A DNA stretch of 64,000 nt from Photobacterium sp. TY1-4 (lineage in GTDB: Bacteria > Pseudomonadota > Gammaproteobacteria > Enterobacterales > Vibrionaceae): positions 992,001-1,056,000 of the forward strand of contig NZ_CP099735.1 in NCBI RefSeq assembly GCF_025398175.1, read 5' to 3'. The notes under the pieces are model-generated. The model was not told the DNA's origin. It was given only the letters and a program-made list of their open reading frames with translations, and searched no databases. A program made the position numbers and the translations under genes. Positions 1 to 8,622 of this stretch are shown one piece after another (within the stretch, counting starts at the first letter, position 1; every line of letters starts with the position of its first letter).

Positions 1-387
1 ACCGATAAAGCGCTGCAAGCCCTGATGCACTACAAATGGCCGGGAAATATCCGCGAGCTGGAAAACATGATCGAGCGGGGGATCATTTTGACGGAAAATA
101 ACCAGAGTATCGATTTAGAGAGTTTTTTCCCGTCACTGGCCGAGCCGACCCATCCACTGAATATCATCAACGCCAAAGGGCAGCTTGAACCCAAAGAACC
201 CACCACAATTGATGACCACTGGATAGACAAGCAGCTGGACGATAACTTCAGCATTGATGTGTTAGAACGCCAGCTCATTCAACATGCGATGAACAAAGCC
301 GATGGCAACGTCTCTCAGGCAGCCCGTCTGTTAGGACTCACCCGCCCGGCCCTGGCGTACCGGCTCAAAAAGATAGAGCTGGATTAA
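1..387 (+). CDS. Sigma-54-dependent response regulator, C-terminal part
   Basis: The frame is open from base 1 and ends at a TAA, so only the last 128 or so residues are visible. The visible part begins with the end of an AAA+ sigma-54 activator domain (the WPGNIRELEN segment, sensor II region typical of NtrC-type activators) and ends with a Fis-type helix-turn-helix (GNVSQAARLLGLTRPALAYR). Proteins of this family use ATP to remodel sigma-54 RNA polymerase at -24/-12 promoters. The receiver or sensory domain, and hence the signal, lies outside the window. A hairpin terminator follows at about 417-443. Confidence 0.93.
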   Translation, partial: TDKALQALMHYKWPGNIRELENMIERGIILTENNQSIDLESFFPSLAEPTHPLNIINAKGQLEPKEPTTIDDHWIDKQLDDNFSIDVLERQLIQHAMNKADGNVSQAARLLGLTRPALAYRLKKIELD

Positions 388-416
388 TACCAATTCGTCA
401 CCACAGGGACCGAACC

Positions 417-443
417 AAAAAGCCGCTGATTTACAGCGGTTTT
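417..443. terminator. Bidirectional intrinsic terminator
   Basis: The stem CCGCTG/CAGCGG with loop ATTTA is flanked by an A-run on the left and a T-run on the right. It lies between two convergent genes (the sigma-54 activator and the GH31 enzyme), so it can serve both. Confidence 0.75.
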
Positions 444-548
444 CAAGCCCGAAAACCGCGGGCAGACAGACGAGATTCACAGCAAGTGTGTTCACAACAG
501 ACGCACGCCGACCAGACGGCCGGCGCGCGGTAAAGGGAGGTGTTTGTT

Positions 549-3500
549 TTATAACTTAGTGATTGAATACGTGTTGCGATCGTCGAACAGCGTGATGCGA
601 TAGCTTCCGGCACCTTGAGTGATCGCGATATCCGCCCCGCTCGCTTCCAGCTGGCCATCAGCGTCGTCATCCCCGTAATTCTGACGCCAGTCACCGAACA
701 CATCGAACTTGAATCGGGCATCAGCCTCGGCGCCAAATGTCGTCTCGACCTGCCAGGTGTGATCCGCAATGAGCGCCATGTCTGTCGTGCCCCAACCGTT
801 ATTGGTTCCCCGAATCATTAAGCTCGGCAGGTTGGCTGTAAACCCGCAGTCGCTACTGCACGGCTCACTCGTGATCACGAGCTTCTTGTCGGCATCAACC
901 GAAGCAACGCCGGTACGGACAGAGATCAGATTTCCTTCCCGGATCCAGCCTTTACTACCGGTGCTTTCCAGTGCCTGACGATCAGCCAGCATCGGCAACG
1001 GTTCGCCGTTCAGAGTGACCGCCACCTTCTCGGTTACTGCGACCAGTGTGCGCACTTCGTTATTGCGCTCGCTGCTTGCACCGGCATAAGTCCCCTGTGC
1101 GGCATGAATGAGAATTTCAACGCCACTGCTGACAGGATTCTGGCTCAGCAAGGTTTCACGCACCTGATAATGCGGTCTCGACTGGGCATCATAGGTCTCA
1201 ACTGTGCTGCCGTCATCTTCATACAGCGTGAAAATGCTCGCGGACTCCGACGGGAACACCTTGACGATCAATTCGTTGCGCGTGCTGCCATCCTGACGAT
1301 GACCAAACACATCTTTGGTTTGTTCATCAACGTACATCATCGGAATAATGGCCCCCGCCCGTGCGTATGCCGGGACGCGATTACGATTTTCCGCCGCAAT
1401 CCACTGGTTCACCTGCGGCAGCGTTACGCCACTCACACTCTGGTATTTTTCACCGGTGTGGTAGTTGTACCAGGTCCCCGCCGGCAGGTAGACATCCCGG
1501 CTTTCCGCAAACTGTGTGGTCAGTCCGGCGACCAGAATATCCCGACCAATCATCTTCTGATCGGCCATGCCTTTCAGATGGAGATCATCCTGATAATAGA
1601 AAGGCATCGGCGTGATCACCGGCTCACCATATTGATAAGCGCGATGGGCCAGCGAGTAATAGTAAGGGATCAGCTCATAACGCTGACGCAGGTTGCTGAG
1701 ATTCCCGGCGGTATTACCGATCATTGCCGGCGACGTTTCCGTCACAATACAGTCATTCCCTGTCGCGCCCGGCATCCCGCAGTTATTGCCGTGCGGACGC
1801 AACGGAATATCCAACCAGGCAGCATTGGCGAACCACAGGCTGTACATTTCATCTTCGCTATATCCGGTTCCCGGCGCAATGGCAGTGTCACGGTTGCCTT
1901 TATCATCCCCCTTGCGCCAGAAACCACCGACATCGGAGCTGTAGTAGTCGATCCCGGCAAATGACATCTGCATTGCCGCGTTGTAATGCAGGTTCATGTG
2001 ATCCAGGCGACCGCCGATATCACCGGACCACAAACCGGCACCGTAGCGCTGTGAGCCGATGGTCCCGGCCCGGGCAATCGAATACGGCCGCTGCGGGTTT
2101 TGATCGTGATTTCGGACATAACCGTCATAAATCGACTTGCTCCACAGCAGGTTATGGACATTGTTATACTGGGCATGATCGCCGGCCTGATAGCACGAGT
2201 AAGCGCGATAGTCTTCCGGCTCGCCCAAATCGGTCCAGTGACCGAGGATCCCCAAATCAACAATATTCGGTTTACGGACATGATCATGCCACCAGGCAGC
2301 ACCGGTCGTATTTGACCAGTCGATCATCCCGCTCACCCCGAACCAGTTATTAAACTCGGTAAAGTTATTCGAGCCGCAGTCCTTGGCGAAACCGTTTTGT
2401 GCTGCCATGCCGTTGTAATTTTCGCCGTGATAATTGCCCTGCTTCGAGACATAAGACTCTTCAATCGTGATCAGCCCAATCCCATTCTGTTTCAGGCTGG
2501 CGACTTTGGCTGCCGGGTTCGGGAAGGCTTGCTCATCAAAGCGCAAATCCCCCATCGGGTTGGCTTCACTATTGTTCTGCCAGGCGTGCTTAAAGCCAAA
2601 CCAGGCCACATCGAGCAAGGCACCATCAATCGGAAAATGGTGCTGACGCAGCGTCTGGATGGTCTCATCCAACTCACTCCAGTTATCAAACGAGAACTCA
2701 GAAATCCACAGCCCCAGCGCTTTTTTCGGCGGTACCGGCGGCCGGCCGACCAGCTCCATGAAATCACGGCGCAGATCCGGCAAGTCAGGACCACTCATGT
2801 AATACAGGTTGGTCTCTGGCGCAGTCTTGTTACGAATTTCCCACCAAGGCTTCGACAGATCAAAACTGTTTTTAAGCTTGGAATCGAGCATCAGGGCATA
2901 GTTCATTTGCTCACCGACCGCATAGAGCACCGGAAACTGCAAGCGCGGTGTGGTCGCGCCGGCATAGGCGCCATCGGTATAAGTGATACTGCTGAACGTA
3001 TTGCCGCGATCATCCGGGGTCCCGAAGCCCCCGGTTCCCAGCCACTCACCGTTCACCTGAGCACCTCGGTTCGGGTCAATCGGCGCGAACGTCTGACCCA
3101 AGCCATACACCGAATGGATCCCTAAATTTTGCACCGATGCCCCGTGCCAGGTTTGATCATAAATTGCCGGACAGATCGTGGCACTTTGCTGGTTGTTGTG
3201 TTGTAACTCGACCACACTGAGGCAGCCATTCTCCCGATCGATACGGACACTCAGCGCCTGGGTCCGAAATCCGTCCGCATTGGGTTCGTATAAGGCGGGA
3301 CCGGTATAGTCCGTTTTAAAGACCATTTCGGTATGGGGGATCGCCGTGCTCCCTTGCGTATTCTGGTGATGACGGAAAGAGATGTGGATCAGATCATCAT
3401 CCAGCACCTCCACCACCGTACTGGAGGGACCGTAATTCACGATATAAGGCGCAGGGACATCGGCGTAGCAGCTCCCGGAGCCCAATAAGATACAAACAGC

Positions 3501-3551
3501 GATTAGCTTTTTCTTCATTGGCTTCATCCATTGATATGAACAATTACTCAT
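549..3551 (-). CDS. Secreted GH31 family alpha-glucosidase
   Basis: A 1000-residue glycoside hydrolase of family 31, which removes alpha-linked glucose (or xylose) from oligosaccharides. In this reading the nucleophile is D441 in the motif HWTDLGEPE and the acid/base is D511 in GLWSGDIGG; both match the GH31 pattern. The N-terminus has an export signal: the real start is probably the third Met (M12, base 3518), followed by KKKLIAVCILLGSGSCYA. The last 95 residues form a separate beta-rich module (after about residue 905) resembling starch-binding domains of secreted amylases. A second large alpha-glucan enzyme lies at the other end of the window. Substrate specificity cannot be read from sequence alone. 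Confidence 0.92.
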   Translation of the reverse strand: MSNCSYQWMKPMKKKLIAVCILLGSGSCYADVPAPYIVNYGPSSTVVEVLDDDLIHISFRHHQNTQGSTAIPHTEMVFKTDYTGPALYEPNADGFRTQALSVRIDRENGCLSVVELQHNNQQSATICPAIYDQTWHGASVQNLGIHSVYGLGQTFAPIDPNRGAQVNGEWLGTGGFGTPDDRGNTFSSITYTDGAYAGATTPRLQFPVLYAVGEQMNYALMLDSKLKNSFDLSKPWWEIRNKTAPETNLYYMSGPDLPDLRRDFMELVGRPPVPPKKALGLWISEFSFDNWSELDETIQTLRQHHFPIDGALLDVAWFGFKHAWQNNSEANPMGDLRFDEQAFPNPAAKVASLKQNGIGLITIEESYVSKQGNYHGENYNGMAAQNGFAKDCGSNNFTEFNNWFGVSGMIDWSNTTGAAWWHDHVRKPNIVDLGILGHWTDLGEPEDYRAYSCYQAGDHAQYNNVHNLLWSKSIYDGYVRNHDQNPQRPYSIARAGTIGSQRYGAGLWSGDIGGRLDHMNLHYNAAMQMSFAGIDYYSSDVGGFWRKGDDKGNRDTAIAPGTGYSEDEMYSLWFANAAWLDIPLRPHGNNCGMPGATGNDCIVTETSPAMIGNTAGNLSNLRQRYELIPYYYSLAHRAYQYGEPVITPMPFYYQDDLHLKGMADQKMIGRDILVAGLTTQFAESRDVYLPAGTWYNYHTGEKYQSVSGVTLPQVNQWIAAENRNRVPAYARAGAIIPMMYVDEQTKDVFGHRQDGSTRNELIVKVFPSESASIFTLYEDDGSTVETYDAQSRPHYQVRETLLSQNPVSSGVEILIHAAQGTYAGASSERNNEVRTLVAVTEKVAVTLNGEPLPMLADRQALESTGSKGWIREGNLISVRTGVASVDADKKLVITSEPCSSDCGFTANLPSLMIRGTNNGWGTTDMALIADHTWQVETTFGAEADARFKFDVFGDWRQNYGDDDADGQLEASGADIAITQGAGSYRITLFDDRNTYSITKL

Positions 3552-3691
3552 TTAAAATCGCGCGTATTTTGTGTGCAATCAGTTCAGTATCAATCCTCCC
3601 CAGCCCTACGCCCCCCGAGGAAATTTAAAACCTTTTGTTAAATTTGTGCTCCAGTTGGTGTTTTGTACGGGTCGTAGGAAAGAGACGGGGG

Positions 3692-4183
3692 CTATACTTG
3701 CTCCTGCTCCGTTAATTTCAACTTAAACCCTTCGTGCGTGGCGACAAATCCCAGCTTCTCGTAAAAACGCAACGCATCCGGACGCTGCTTGTCTGAGGTG
3801 AGCTGAACCAACTGGCAGCCTTTCTCTTGCGCCTGACCAATCGCATACTGAAACATCTGCTCACCCAGGCCCTGACCACGGTAATCGGCGTGGATCCGAA
3901 CGCCTTCAATCAGGCACCGCCAGGAGCCGATGTGGGTGAGATATGGAATGAAAGTCAGCTGCAACATCCCCACCACCTGGTCTTGGATTTCTGCGACCAT
4001 CAATTGGTTATTGGGATCCGCCTGAATGGCCTCGAACGCCTGAAGATACTTGGCATTTAACGGCAAAGTTCCGTCTTCACGTTGTGAACCGAGTGCATCA
4101 TCCTGCAGCATCAATACTAAAGTTTCGAGATCATCTTTCGTTGCTACTCTAAATTGAATATCCAAATCATCTTCCTTCATCAT
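3692..4183 (-). CDS. GNAT family N-acetyltransferase
   Basis: A 163-aa acyl-CoA N-acetyltransferase. The acetyl-CoA binding motif A is visible as RGQGLGEQMF, followed by the usual C-terminal beta strand region (RFYEKLGFVATHEGF). Substrate unknown. The gene overlaps the end of the upstream GNAT gene, so both are probably translated together. The only good ribosome binding site (AAGGAAG) lies just after the first two ATG codons and points to a TTG at base 4165 as a possible true start, which gives a typical GNAT N-terminus (xDIQFRVATKDDL). Confidence 0.9.
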   Translation of the reverse strand: MMKEDDLDIQFRVATKDDLETLVLMLQDDALGSQREDGTLPLNAKYLQAFEAIQADPNNQLMVAEIQDQVVGMLQLTFIPYLTHIGSWRCLIEGVRIHADYRGQGLGEQMFQYAIGQAQEKGCQLVQLTSDKQRPDALRFYEKLGFVATHEGFKLKLTEQEQV

Positions 4184-4631
4184 GTGGTCGTTTCACCACA
4201 AACCCTTTTTCAATCCCCGCCTGAAAACCCACTTTTTCATACAAACGGTGCGCGGCAACTCGATCTTCTCCGGACAGGAGCATCACTTTATAGCAACCCT
4301 GCTCCCAGGCCAGTGACAGCGCCTTTTCGAGCACTTTATGGCTCAGACCGCGACGGCGGTAATCCTGTCCGGTGATCACATGTTCGATCACACCGAACGG
4401 CCGGCCGGCATTGGTCACGGTGGGGATAACCCCAAGCTGGCAGGTGGATGCCAGTTGCCCGTCGACTTCAGCGACCACCAACTGAATCGAAGGATTGGCC
4501 TGAATTTCATCCCAGCTCGATGCCAGCGCCTGCTCACTGACCACGGGATCGTGCCCCCGCAGCTCTCGGTAAAGCGCCAGCACACCACGCAAATCTTCCT
4601 TCCGGGACACTCGAATCACTTCCATGTTCAC
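4167..4631 (-). CDS. GNAT family N-acetyltransferase
   Basis: A 154-aa GNAT protein with the CoA-binding segment DYRRRGLSHKVLEKAL and a C-terminal RLYEKVGFQ block. It is the first gene of a two-gene unit with a second GNAT, which it overlaps. The two are similar in layout and may have arisen by duplication, but their N-terminal substrate-side sequences differ. Function unknown beyond acetyl transfer. Confidence 0.9.
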   Translation of the reverse strand: MNMEVIRVSRKEDLRGVLALYRELRGHDPVVSEQALASSWDEIQANPSIQLVVAEVDGQLASTCQLGVIPTVTNAGRPFGVIEHVITGQDYRRRGLSHKVLEKALSLAWEQGCYKVMLLSGEDRVAAHRLYEKVGFQAGIEKGFVVKRPHDEGR

Positions 4632-4734
4632 CTTGCTCCTGAATTAACAATTTTCTCTGCAAAGCACGGCATCAGCACCTGCTGTTGCCCATGTCGCCCC
4701 ATCCCGCCGCCAATCACACTCGGCAGCGCAGGCA

Positions 4735-5340
4735 TTACCCATTGAGCAAACAAACGGCGCGATTTTGAAATAAATCATCCGCTTCCAGGATCGACACGCT
4801 GCCCGGATTCACCTTAAATGCAATATAGCCCATGCTTTCAATATCAATCTGTTGAAATGCCGCAATCACGAAGGTCGCCGCAAAACCATGCGTCACAATT
4901 AACGCATCACCCGGCTGCTGCATGATCTCTTGAACACACGCAACGATCCGCGCTGCAAATTCCCGACGAGACTCCGCACCGTCACAGATCCGGTGATCCA
5001 GCCGCTCCCCCGTCGAACTCACAGGCTGCATGATCGCCTCATGCGCGGCTTGATCCATCCCTTCGTGACGGCCAAACGACATCTCCCGCAATCTGGCGTC
5101 ATACCGCACATCCAACGCCAACCCGGCAACCAACGCCTCCGTTGTCTGTACCGCGCGCTTGAGGTCGGAGGAATAAACTTGCAGCTTTTCAAGCTCAAAA
5201 CCATGCGCTTTGATTTTCTCGCCTAAACGAGCGGCCTGAGCGCGCCCGGGCTCCGTCAGTTCCGAATCAAACCAGCCGCCCACCTGACCATTCACAGAAT
5301 GAGTCGCTTGCGTGTGCGTCACTAAACAAATTCTTTTCAT
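4735..5340 (-). CDS. Histidine phosphatase superfamily protein, altered RHG motif
   Basis: A 201-aa protein of the phosphoglycerate mutase/histidine phosphatase superfamily. The family signature LVRHGET reads here CLVTHTQAT: the phosphohistidine residue (H9) is kept but the phosphate-binding Arg is T8 and the Gly is T10. Other core residues are present: R62 (SSDLKRA), E86 (LREMSFG) and H151 (VTHGF). The fold and the GWFDSELTEPGRAQA segment are clear. Because the phosphate pocket lacks one of its two arginines, activity may be weak or changed. It is transcribed away from the metQ-like gene. Confidence 0.88.
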   Translation of the reverse strand: MKRICLVTHTQATHSVNGQVGGWFDSELTEPGRAQAARLGEKIKAHGFELEKLQVYSSDLKRAVQTTEALVAGLALDVRYDARLREMSFGRHEGMDQAAHEAIMQPVSSTGERLDHRICDGAESRREFAARIVACVQEIMQQPGDALIVTHGFAATFVIAAFQQIDIESMGYIAFKVNPGSVSILEADDLFQNRAVCLLNG

Positions 5341-5541
5341 CGCTTCCTTCTCCTGAGTTGGCGGGGTTGCATGTCATGACTGACGGCTGCCAATCCGTCG
5401 GATCTCTGCCATAACCCGGGTAATGTAATGAAATCAGGATGAAAATGCTGCACATTTTTGAGTCATCACGACCCAGCCCAGGCTCATGACGCCTGTGCCC
5501 CGAGCCTGAATCTTGCCCTGAGAAATAAATGAAATAATCAG

Positions 5542-5569
5542 TTGCATAATCTCATACAATACGTAGGAT
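5542..5569 (+). promoter_or_regulatory. Putative promoter of the metQ-like gene
   Basis: TTGCAT and TAGGAT lie 16 bases apart just upstream of the tandem MetJ boxes; a better -10 (TACAAT, 5555-5560) lies inside the spacer but has no clear -35. In either case the operator would sit at or just after the transcription start, the usual place for repression. Confidence 0.35.
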
Positions 5570-5577
5570 AGAAATCC

Positions 5578-5593
5578 AGACGTCCAAACGTCC
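5578..5593 (+). promoter_or_regulatory. Tandem MetJ operator (met boxes)
   Basis: Two adjacent 8-base boxes, AGACGTCC and AAACGTCC, match the MetJ consensus AGACGTCT at 7 and 6 of 8 positions, in the required tandem register. A weaker AGCGTC follows. They lie 25 bases before the start of the MetQ-like lipoprotein, indicating repression by MetJ with S-adenosylmethionine. Confidence 0.7.
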
Positions 5594-5614
5594 TTTAGCG
5601 TCCACACGGAGGAT

Positions 5615-6424
5615 ATGATGCAAAAGAATAAGAAAGTCAGTCAGTGGTTGCTCGGTGCAGCATTGGTGCTGGGATTAACCGGCTGCGGCCAACAAGAAGA
5701 AGCAGTATTAAAAGTCGGCGCAACCGTCGGCCCGCATGCCCAGGTGGTGGAAGCTGTTGCCCGGGAAGCCGAAAAACAAGGATTAAAAGTGGAAGTGATC
5801 GAGTTTTCGGATTACATCACACCCAATGCGGCACTTGCAGACGGCAGCCTGGATCTCAACAGCTACCAGCATCTACCCTTTTTACAAACATACAATGCCA
5901 ACAACGGCAGTCATTTAGTTTCTATGGGTGAGTCGATTCTGATGCGAATGGGGATCTATTCCAAAACCTTCAATAGCCTCGCCGAATTGCCGGATCATGC
6001 ACGCATTGCCATTCCGAACGATCCGACGAACGGCGGACGCGGCTTGCTGCTGTTGGCCGATGCCAATCTCATCACGCTCAAACCGGGTGTCGGCCACAAA
6101 GCGACGCTGAGCGATATCGTTGAGAACCCGAAGCAGCTTGAGATCATTGAAATTGAAGCGGCCCAATTGCCGAGAAGCCTCGAGGACGTAGATGCTGCCG
6201 CCATTACGATGAACTACATCATGTCATCGGGCCTGGATCCGAAAGAATTTGGCCTTTATCTGGAGCCGAAAGATGCAGCGCTGGCCGTGATGGTCGTGGC
6301 CGCACGCGAAGCCGATAAAAACAATGCCGATTATCAAAAGTTTGTAAAAATCTACCAGTCACAGCCGGTCCGTGACTTTATCCAGCAGACGTTCAACGGC
6401 ACCATCGAGCCTGCTTTCCAATAA
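5615..6424 (+). CDS. metQ: MetQ/NlpA-family methionine-binding lipoprotein
   Basis: A 269-aa substrate-binding lipoprotein of the NlpA/MetQ family, which delivers methionine to the MetNI ABC transporter. A lipoprotein signal peptide ends in LTGC (Cys24 of the long start). The family body is clear: KVGATVGPHAQVV, a D-Y-I-x-P-N-x-A segment, and IPNDPTNGGRGL. Two ATGs are adjacent; the ribosome site GGAGG at 5608-5612 suits the second (5618) better. Tandem MetJ boxes upstream support a methionine role. No metN or metI gene is next to it, so it must work with a transporter encoded elsewhere, or bind a related ligand. Confidence 0.92.
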   Translation: MMQKNKKVSQWLLGAALVLGLTGCGQQEEAVLKVGATVGPHAQVVEAVAREAEKQGLKVEVIEFSDYITPNAALADGSLDLNSYQHLPFLQTYNANNGSHLVSMGESILMRMGIYSKTFNSLAELPDHARIAIPNDPTNGGRGLLLLADANLITLKPGVGHKATLSDIVENPKQLEIIEIEAAQLPRSLEDVDAAAITMNYIMSSGLDPKEFGLYLEPKDAALAVMVVAAREADKNNADYQKFVKIYQSQPVRDFIQQTFNGTIEPAFQ

Positions 6425-6497
6425 CAAAGCCGGCTCCGTCAATTACCGTGACCCCGGCCACCAGCCGTGCTTGACAGTCACGTGAGTGTCCACAGCA

Positions 6498-6534
6498 AAC
6501 GCCCACCCCGGTGCATCACGTCAGGGCGGGCGTT
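6498..6534. terminator. Bidirectional terminator between metQ-like gene and dgcA
   Basis: The inverted repeat AACGCCC (6498-6504) / GGGCGTT (6528-6534), extended inside by CCC/GGG, lies between two convergent genes and ends three bases from the dgcA stop. Confidence 0.6.
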
Positions 6535-6536
6535 GT

Positions 6537-7505
6537 TCAGAGATATAACTGGCCGTCCCGGTAAGTCAGTGCTTCCGGACCGGTTTCGCCAATGAGCACT
6601 GGGCCGTCGAGATCGACCACCGCGGCATCCTGGGCAATAGGCAGGGCAGCCCTCATCGCCAGGGATGTGCCGAGCATACACCCGACCATCACTGATAATC
6701 CATCCTGCCGCGCGGCGGCTTTGAGCGCCAGCGCTTCGGTCAGTCCGCCGGTTTTATCCAGCTTAATGTTGATCATTTCATAGCGGCCGCGAACATGCGC
6801 CAAATCCGCCCGGGTATGGCAACTCTCATCGGCACACACCGGAATCCGGTGGTCAAAGTGGCCCAAGGCATCATCATCCCCGGCCGGCAGAGGCTGTTCA
6901 ATCATCGCAACCGCCAGCGGCGCGAGCGCCTCAAACAGCGCAGGAAGATCCATCCCCGTCCAGGCTTCATTGGCATCTAAGACAATCCTTGCATCCGGCG
7001 CGACATCCCGGACTGCGGCAACCCGGCTCACGATATGTTCCGCATCCAGCTTTACTTTCAGCAAGGATGCCCCCTGTGCGACATAGTCCCGCGCTTGTCG
7101 GGCCATTTCCTGCGGCGTCCCGATGGAAACCGTCATTGCCGTTTCCAGCGCAGGCTGCAACTGAAAATAAGGCGACGGGAACTGACTGTTACATTGCTGG
7201 GCGATGAGCGACCACAGGGCGCAATCAAGCGCATTCCGGGCTGCCCCGGCCGGCAACAGGGTTTGCAGCGCCACTTTGGCCTGCTGCGCCGACAACGCTG
7301 CCAACATCGGGAGCACCTGTTCGATTTGCGCCAGCACAGATGCGGTGTCCTCGCCATATCGGGCATAAGGTGTACATTCGGCTTCAACCGAGTGCCCCCC
7401 GTCAGTGATTGTCACCCGCACAATATCCAGGTGGGTTCGGGCGCCCCGGGCAATGCGAAAGGGTTTGGCAAACGGGATATGTTCGGGCTTTGCTTGGATC
7501 TGCAT
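6537..7505 (-). CDS. dgcA: DgcA, N-acetyl-D-glutamate racemase (enolase superfamily)
   Basis: A 322-aa protein of the muconate-lactonizing/dipeptide epimerase subgroup of the enolase superfamily. Catalytic residues visible are K150 and K152 (KVK), the metal ligands D178, E203 and D226, and K248. On its own it would be called a dipeptide (Ala-Glu) epimerase. Its start codon overlaps the stop of a DUF1611 gene (TGATG), and a LysR gene lies just upstream. This is the dgcR-dgcN-dgcA arrangement described for D-glutamate catabolism in marine Gammaproteobacteria, in which DgcA racemises N-acetyl-D-glutamate to the L form. The assignment rests on context as well as family. Confidence 0.85.
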   Translation of the reverse strand: MQIQAKPEHIPFAKPFRIARGARTHLDIVRVTITDGGHSVEAECTPYARYGEDTASVLAQIEQVLPMLAALSAQQAKVALQTLLPAGAARNALDCALWSLIAQQCNSQFPSPYFQLQPALETAMTVSIGTPQEMARQARDYVAQGASLLKVKLDAEHIVSRVAAVRDVAPDARIVLDANEAWTGMDLPALFEALAPLAVAMIEQPLPAGDDDALGHFDHRIPVCADESCHTRADLAHVRGRYEMINIKLDKTGGLTEALALKAAARQDGLSVMVGCMLGTSLAMRAALPIAQDAAVVDLDGPVLIGETGPEALTYRDGQLYL

Positions 7506-8515
7506 CAGGCACCTCGGTCAACCAGCTGTTGAATGATATTGTCGACGCCAAAGCGCACCGGATCTGTAACCGGAAGCTGATACTGCTCACGCCACTGCTC
7601 ACATACAACCTTCGCTTCTTCGGTGGAGATCGCCGAGGTATTGAGGCAGATCCCGACAAATTCAGCTGCTGGATTGGTCAGTTTCGCAGCCTGAATATTT
7701 GCGGCCAGCACCGCCGAAATCTCTGGCATCGGCATGTGCGGTAAATGACGGATATGTGACCGACCCAGCTCATGGCACAGCACCAAGGCATCGGGCTGCG
7801 CGCCATGCAACAGCCCCAGGCTCACCCCGGCAAAAGATGGATTGAACAATGAGCCCTGGCCTTCAATCACATCCCACACATGCGAGTCAAAATCCGGACT
7901 AAGCGTTTCCACGGCCCCGGAGATAAAATCCGCCACCACGGCATCGACCGAAATCCCCTGCCCCTGGATCAAGATACCCGTCTGGCCGGTGGCTTTGAAC
8001 CGGGCCGACAGACCGGCTTGCGTCAGGGCTTGTTCAAGTGCCAGCGCGGTATACATTTTCCCGACCGAGCAATCACTGCCCACCGTCAGCAAGCGCTTTC
8101 CTGCACGCTTTTGTCCTGTGCCCACCGCCAGCGGGGCAACGTAGTGCCGGACGTCAAACAACTGCACCTGATGCTGCTCGGCCAGCGCACTGAGGCCGGG
8201 GATATCACGCAAGCGCTGATGCATGCCCGAAGCAATGTGAAAGCCCATCGCCACCGCCTCTTTCAGCACCTGCTGCCAGGCTGTCGGGATCACCCCGCCG
8301 GCGTTGGCAGTGCCGATCACCAGCGTTTGAGCCCCCTGGTTTTTCGCATCCGCCAACGACAGATCCGGCAGCGACAGGGAGACCGTCTGCGCCGTTAAAC
8401 GAAGCTGGCCGACACAACTCTCCGGGCGCCAGTGCAGAATACCGCGCGCTGTTTTCGCCGATAACGGGTCGGTCACATCCCCGAGAAACAGTAAATAAGG
8501 TTGAGGAATTTGCAT
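7505..8515 (-). CDS. dgcN: DgcN, DUF1611 family D-glutamate N-acetyltransferase
   Basis: A 336-aa DUF1611 protein with a P-loop (GSDCSVGKM, residues 146-154) in its C-terminal domain. Members encoded beside an enolase-type racemase have been shown to acetylate D-glutamate, the first step of the Dgc pathway. Here the gene is directly coupled to dgcA (one-base stop/start overlap) and follows a LysR gene on the same strand. Together the enzymes would convert D-Glu from peptidoglycan or marine organic matter to N-acetyl-L-Glu, which could feed arginine synthesis or be deacetylated. Confidence 0.85.
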   Translation of the reverse strand: MQIPQPYLLFLGDVTDPLSAKTARGILHWRPESCVGQLRLTAQTVSLSLPDLSLADAKNQGAQTLVIGTANAGGVIPTAWQQVLKEAVAMGFHIASGMHQRLRDIPGLSALAEQHQVQLFDVRHYVAPLAVGTGQKRAGKRLLTVGSDCSVGKMYTALALEQALTQAGLSARFKATGQTGILIQGQGISVDAVVADFISGAVETLSPDFDSHVWDVIEGQGSLFNPSFAGVSLGLLHGAQPDALVLCHELGRSHIRHLPHMPMPEISAVLAANIQAAKLTNPAAEFVGICLNTSAISTEEAKVVCEQWREQYQLPVTDPVRFGVDNIIQQLVDRGA

Positions 8516-8622
8516 CAGTGTCCATCCATGTATTCAAGTGATGTCATTAATCTAAGCACCTGAGATGAAAAGGACGAATACTTTGCTATTGGACAGGTAT
8601 AGCTTGAGGTTATAGCTCGAAA

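Noticed and set aside
1104..1964. Open reading frames antisense to the GH31 gene (also 1724-2353 and 2397-3125)
   Set aside because: They oppose conserved GH31 sequence and show no protein family pattern.
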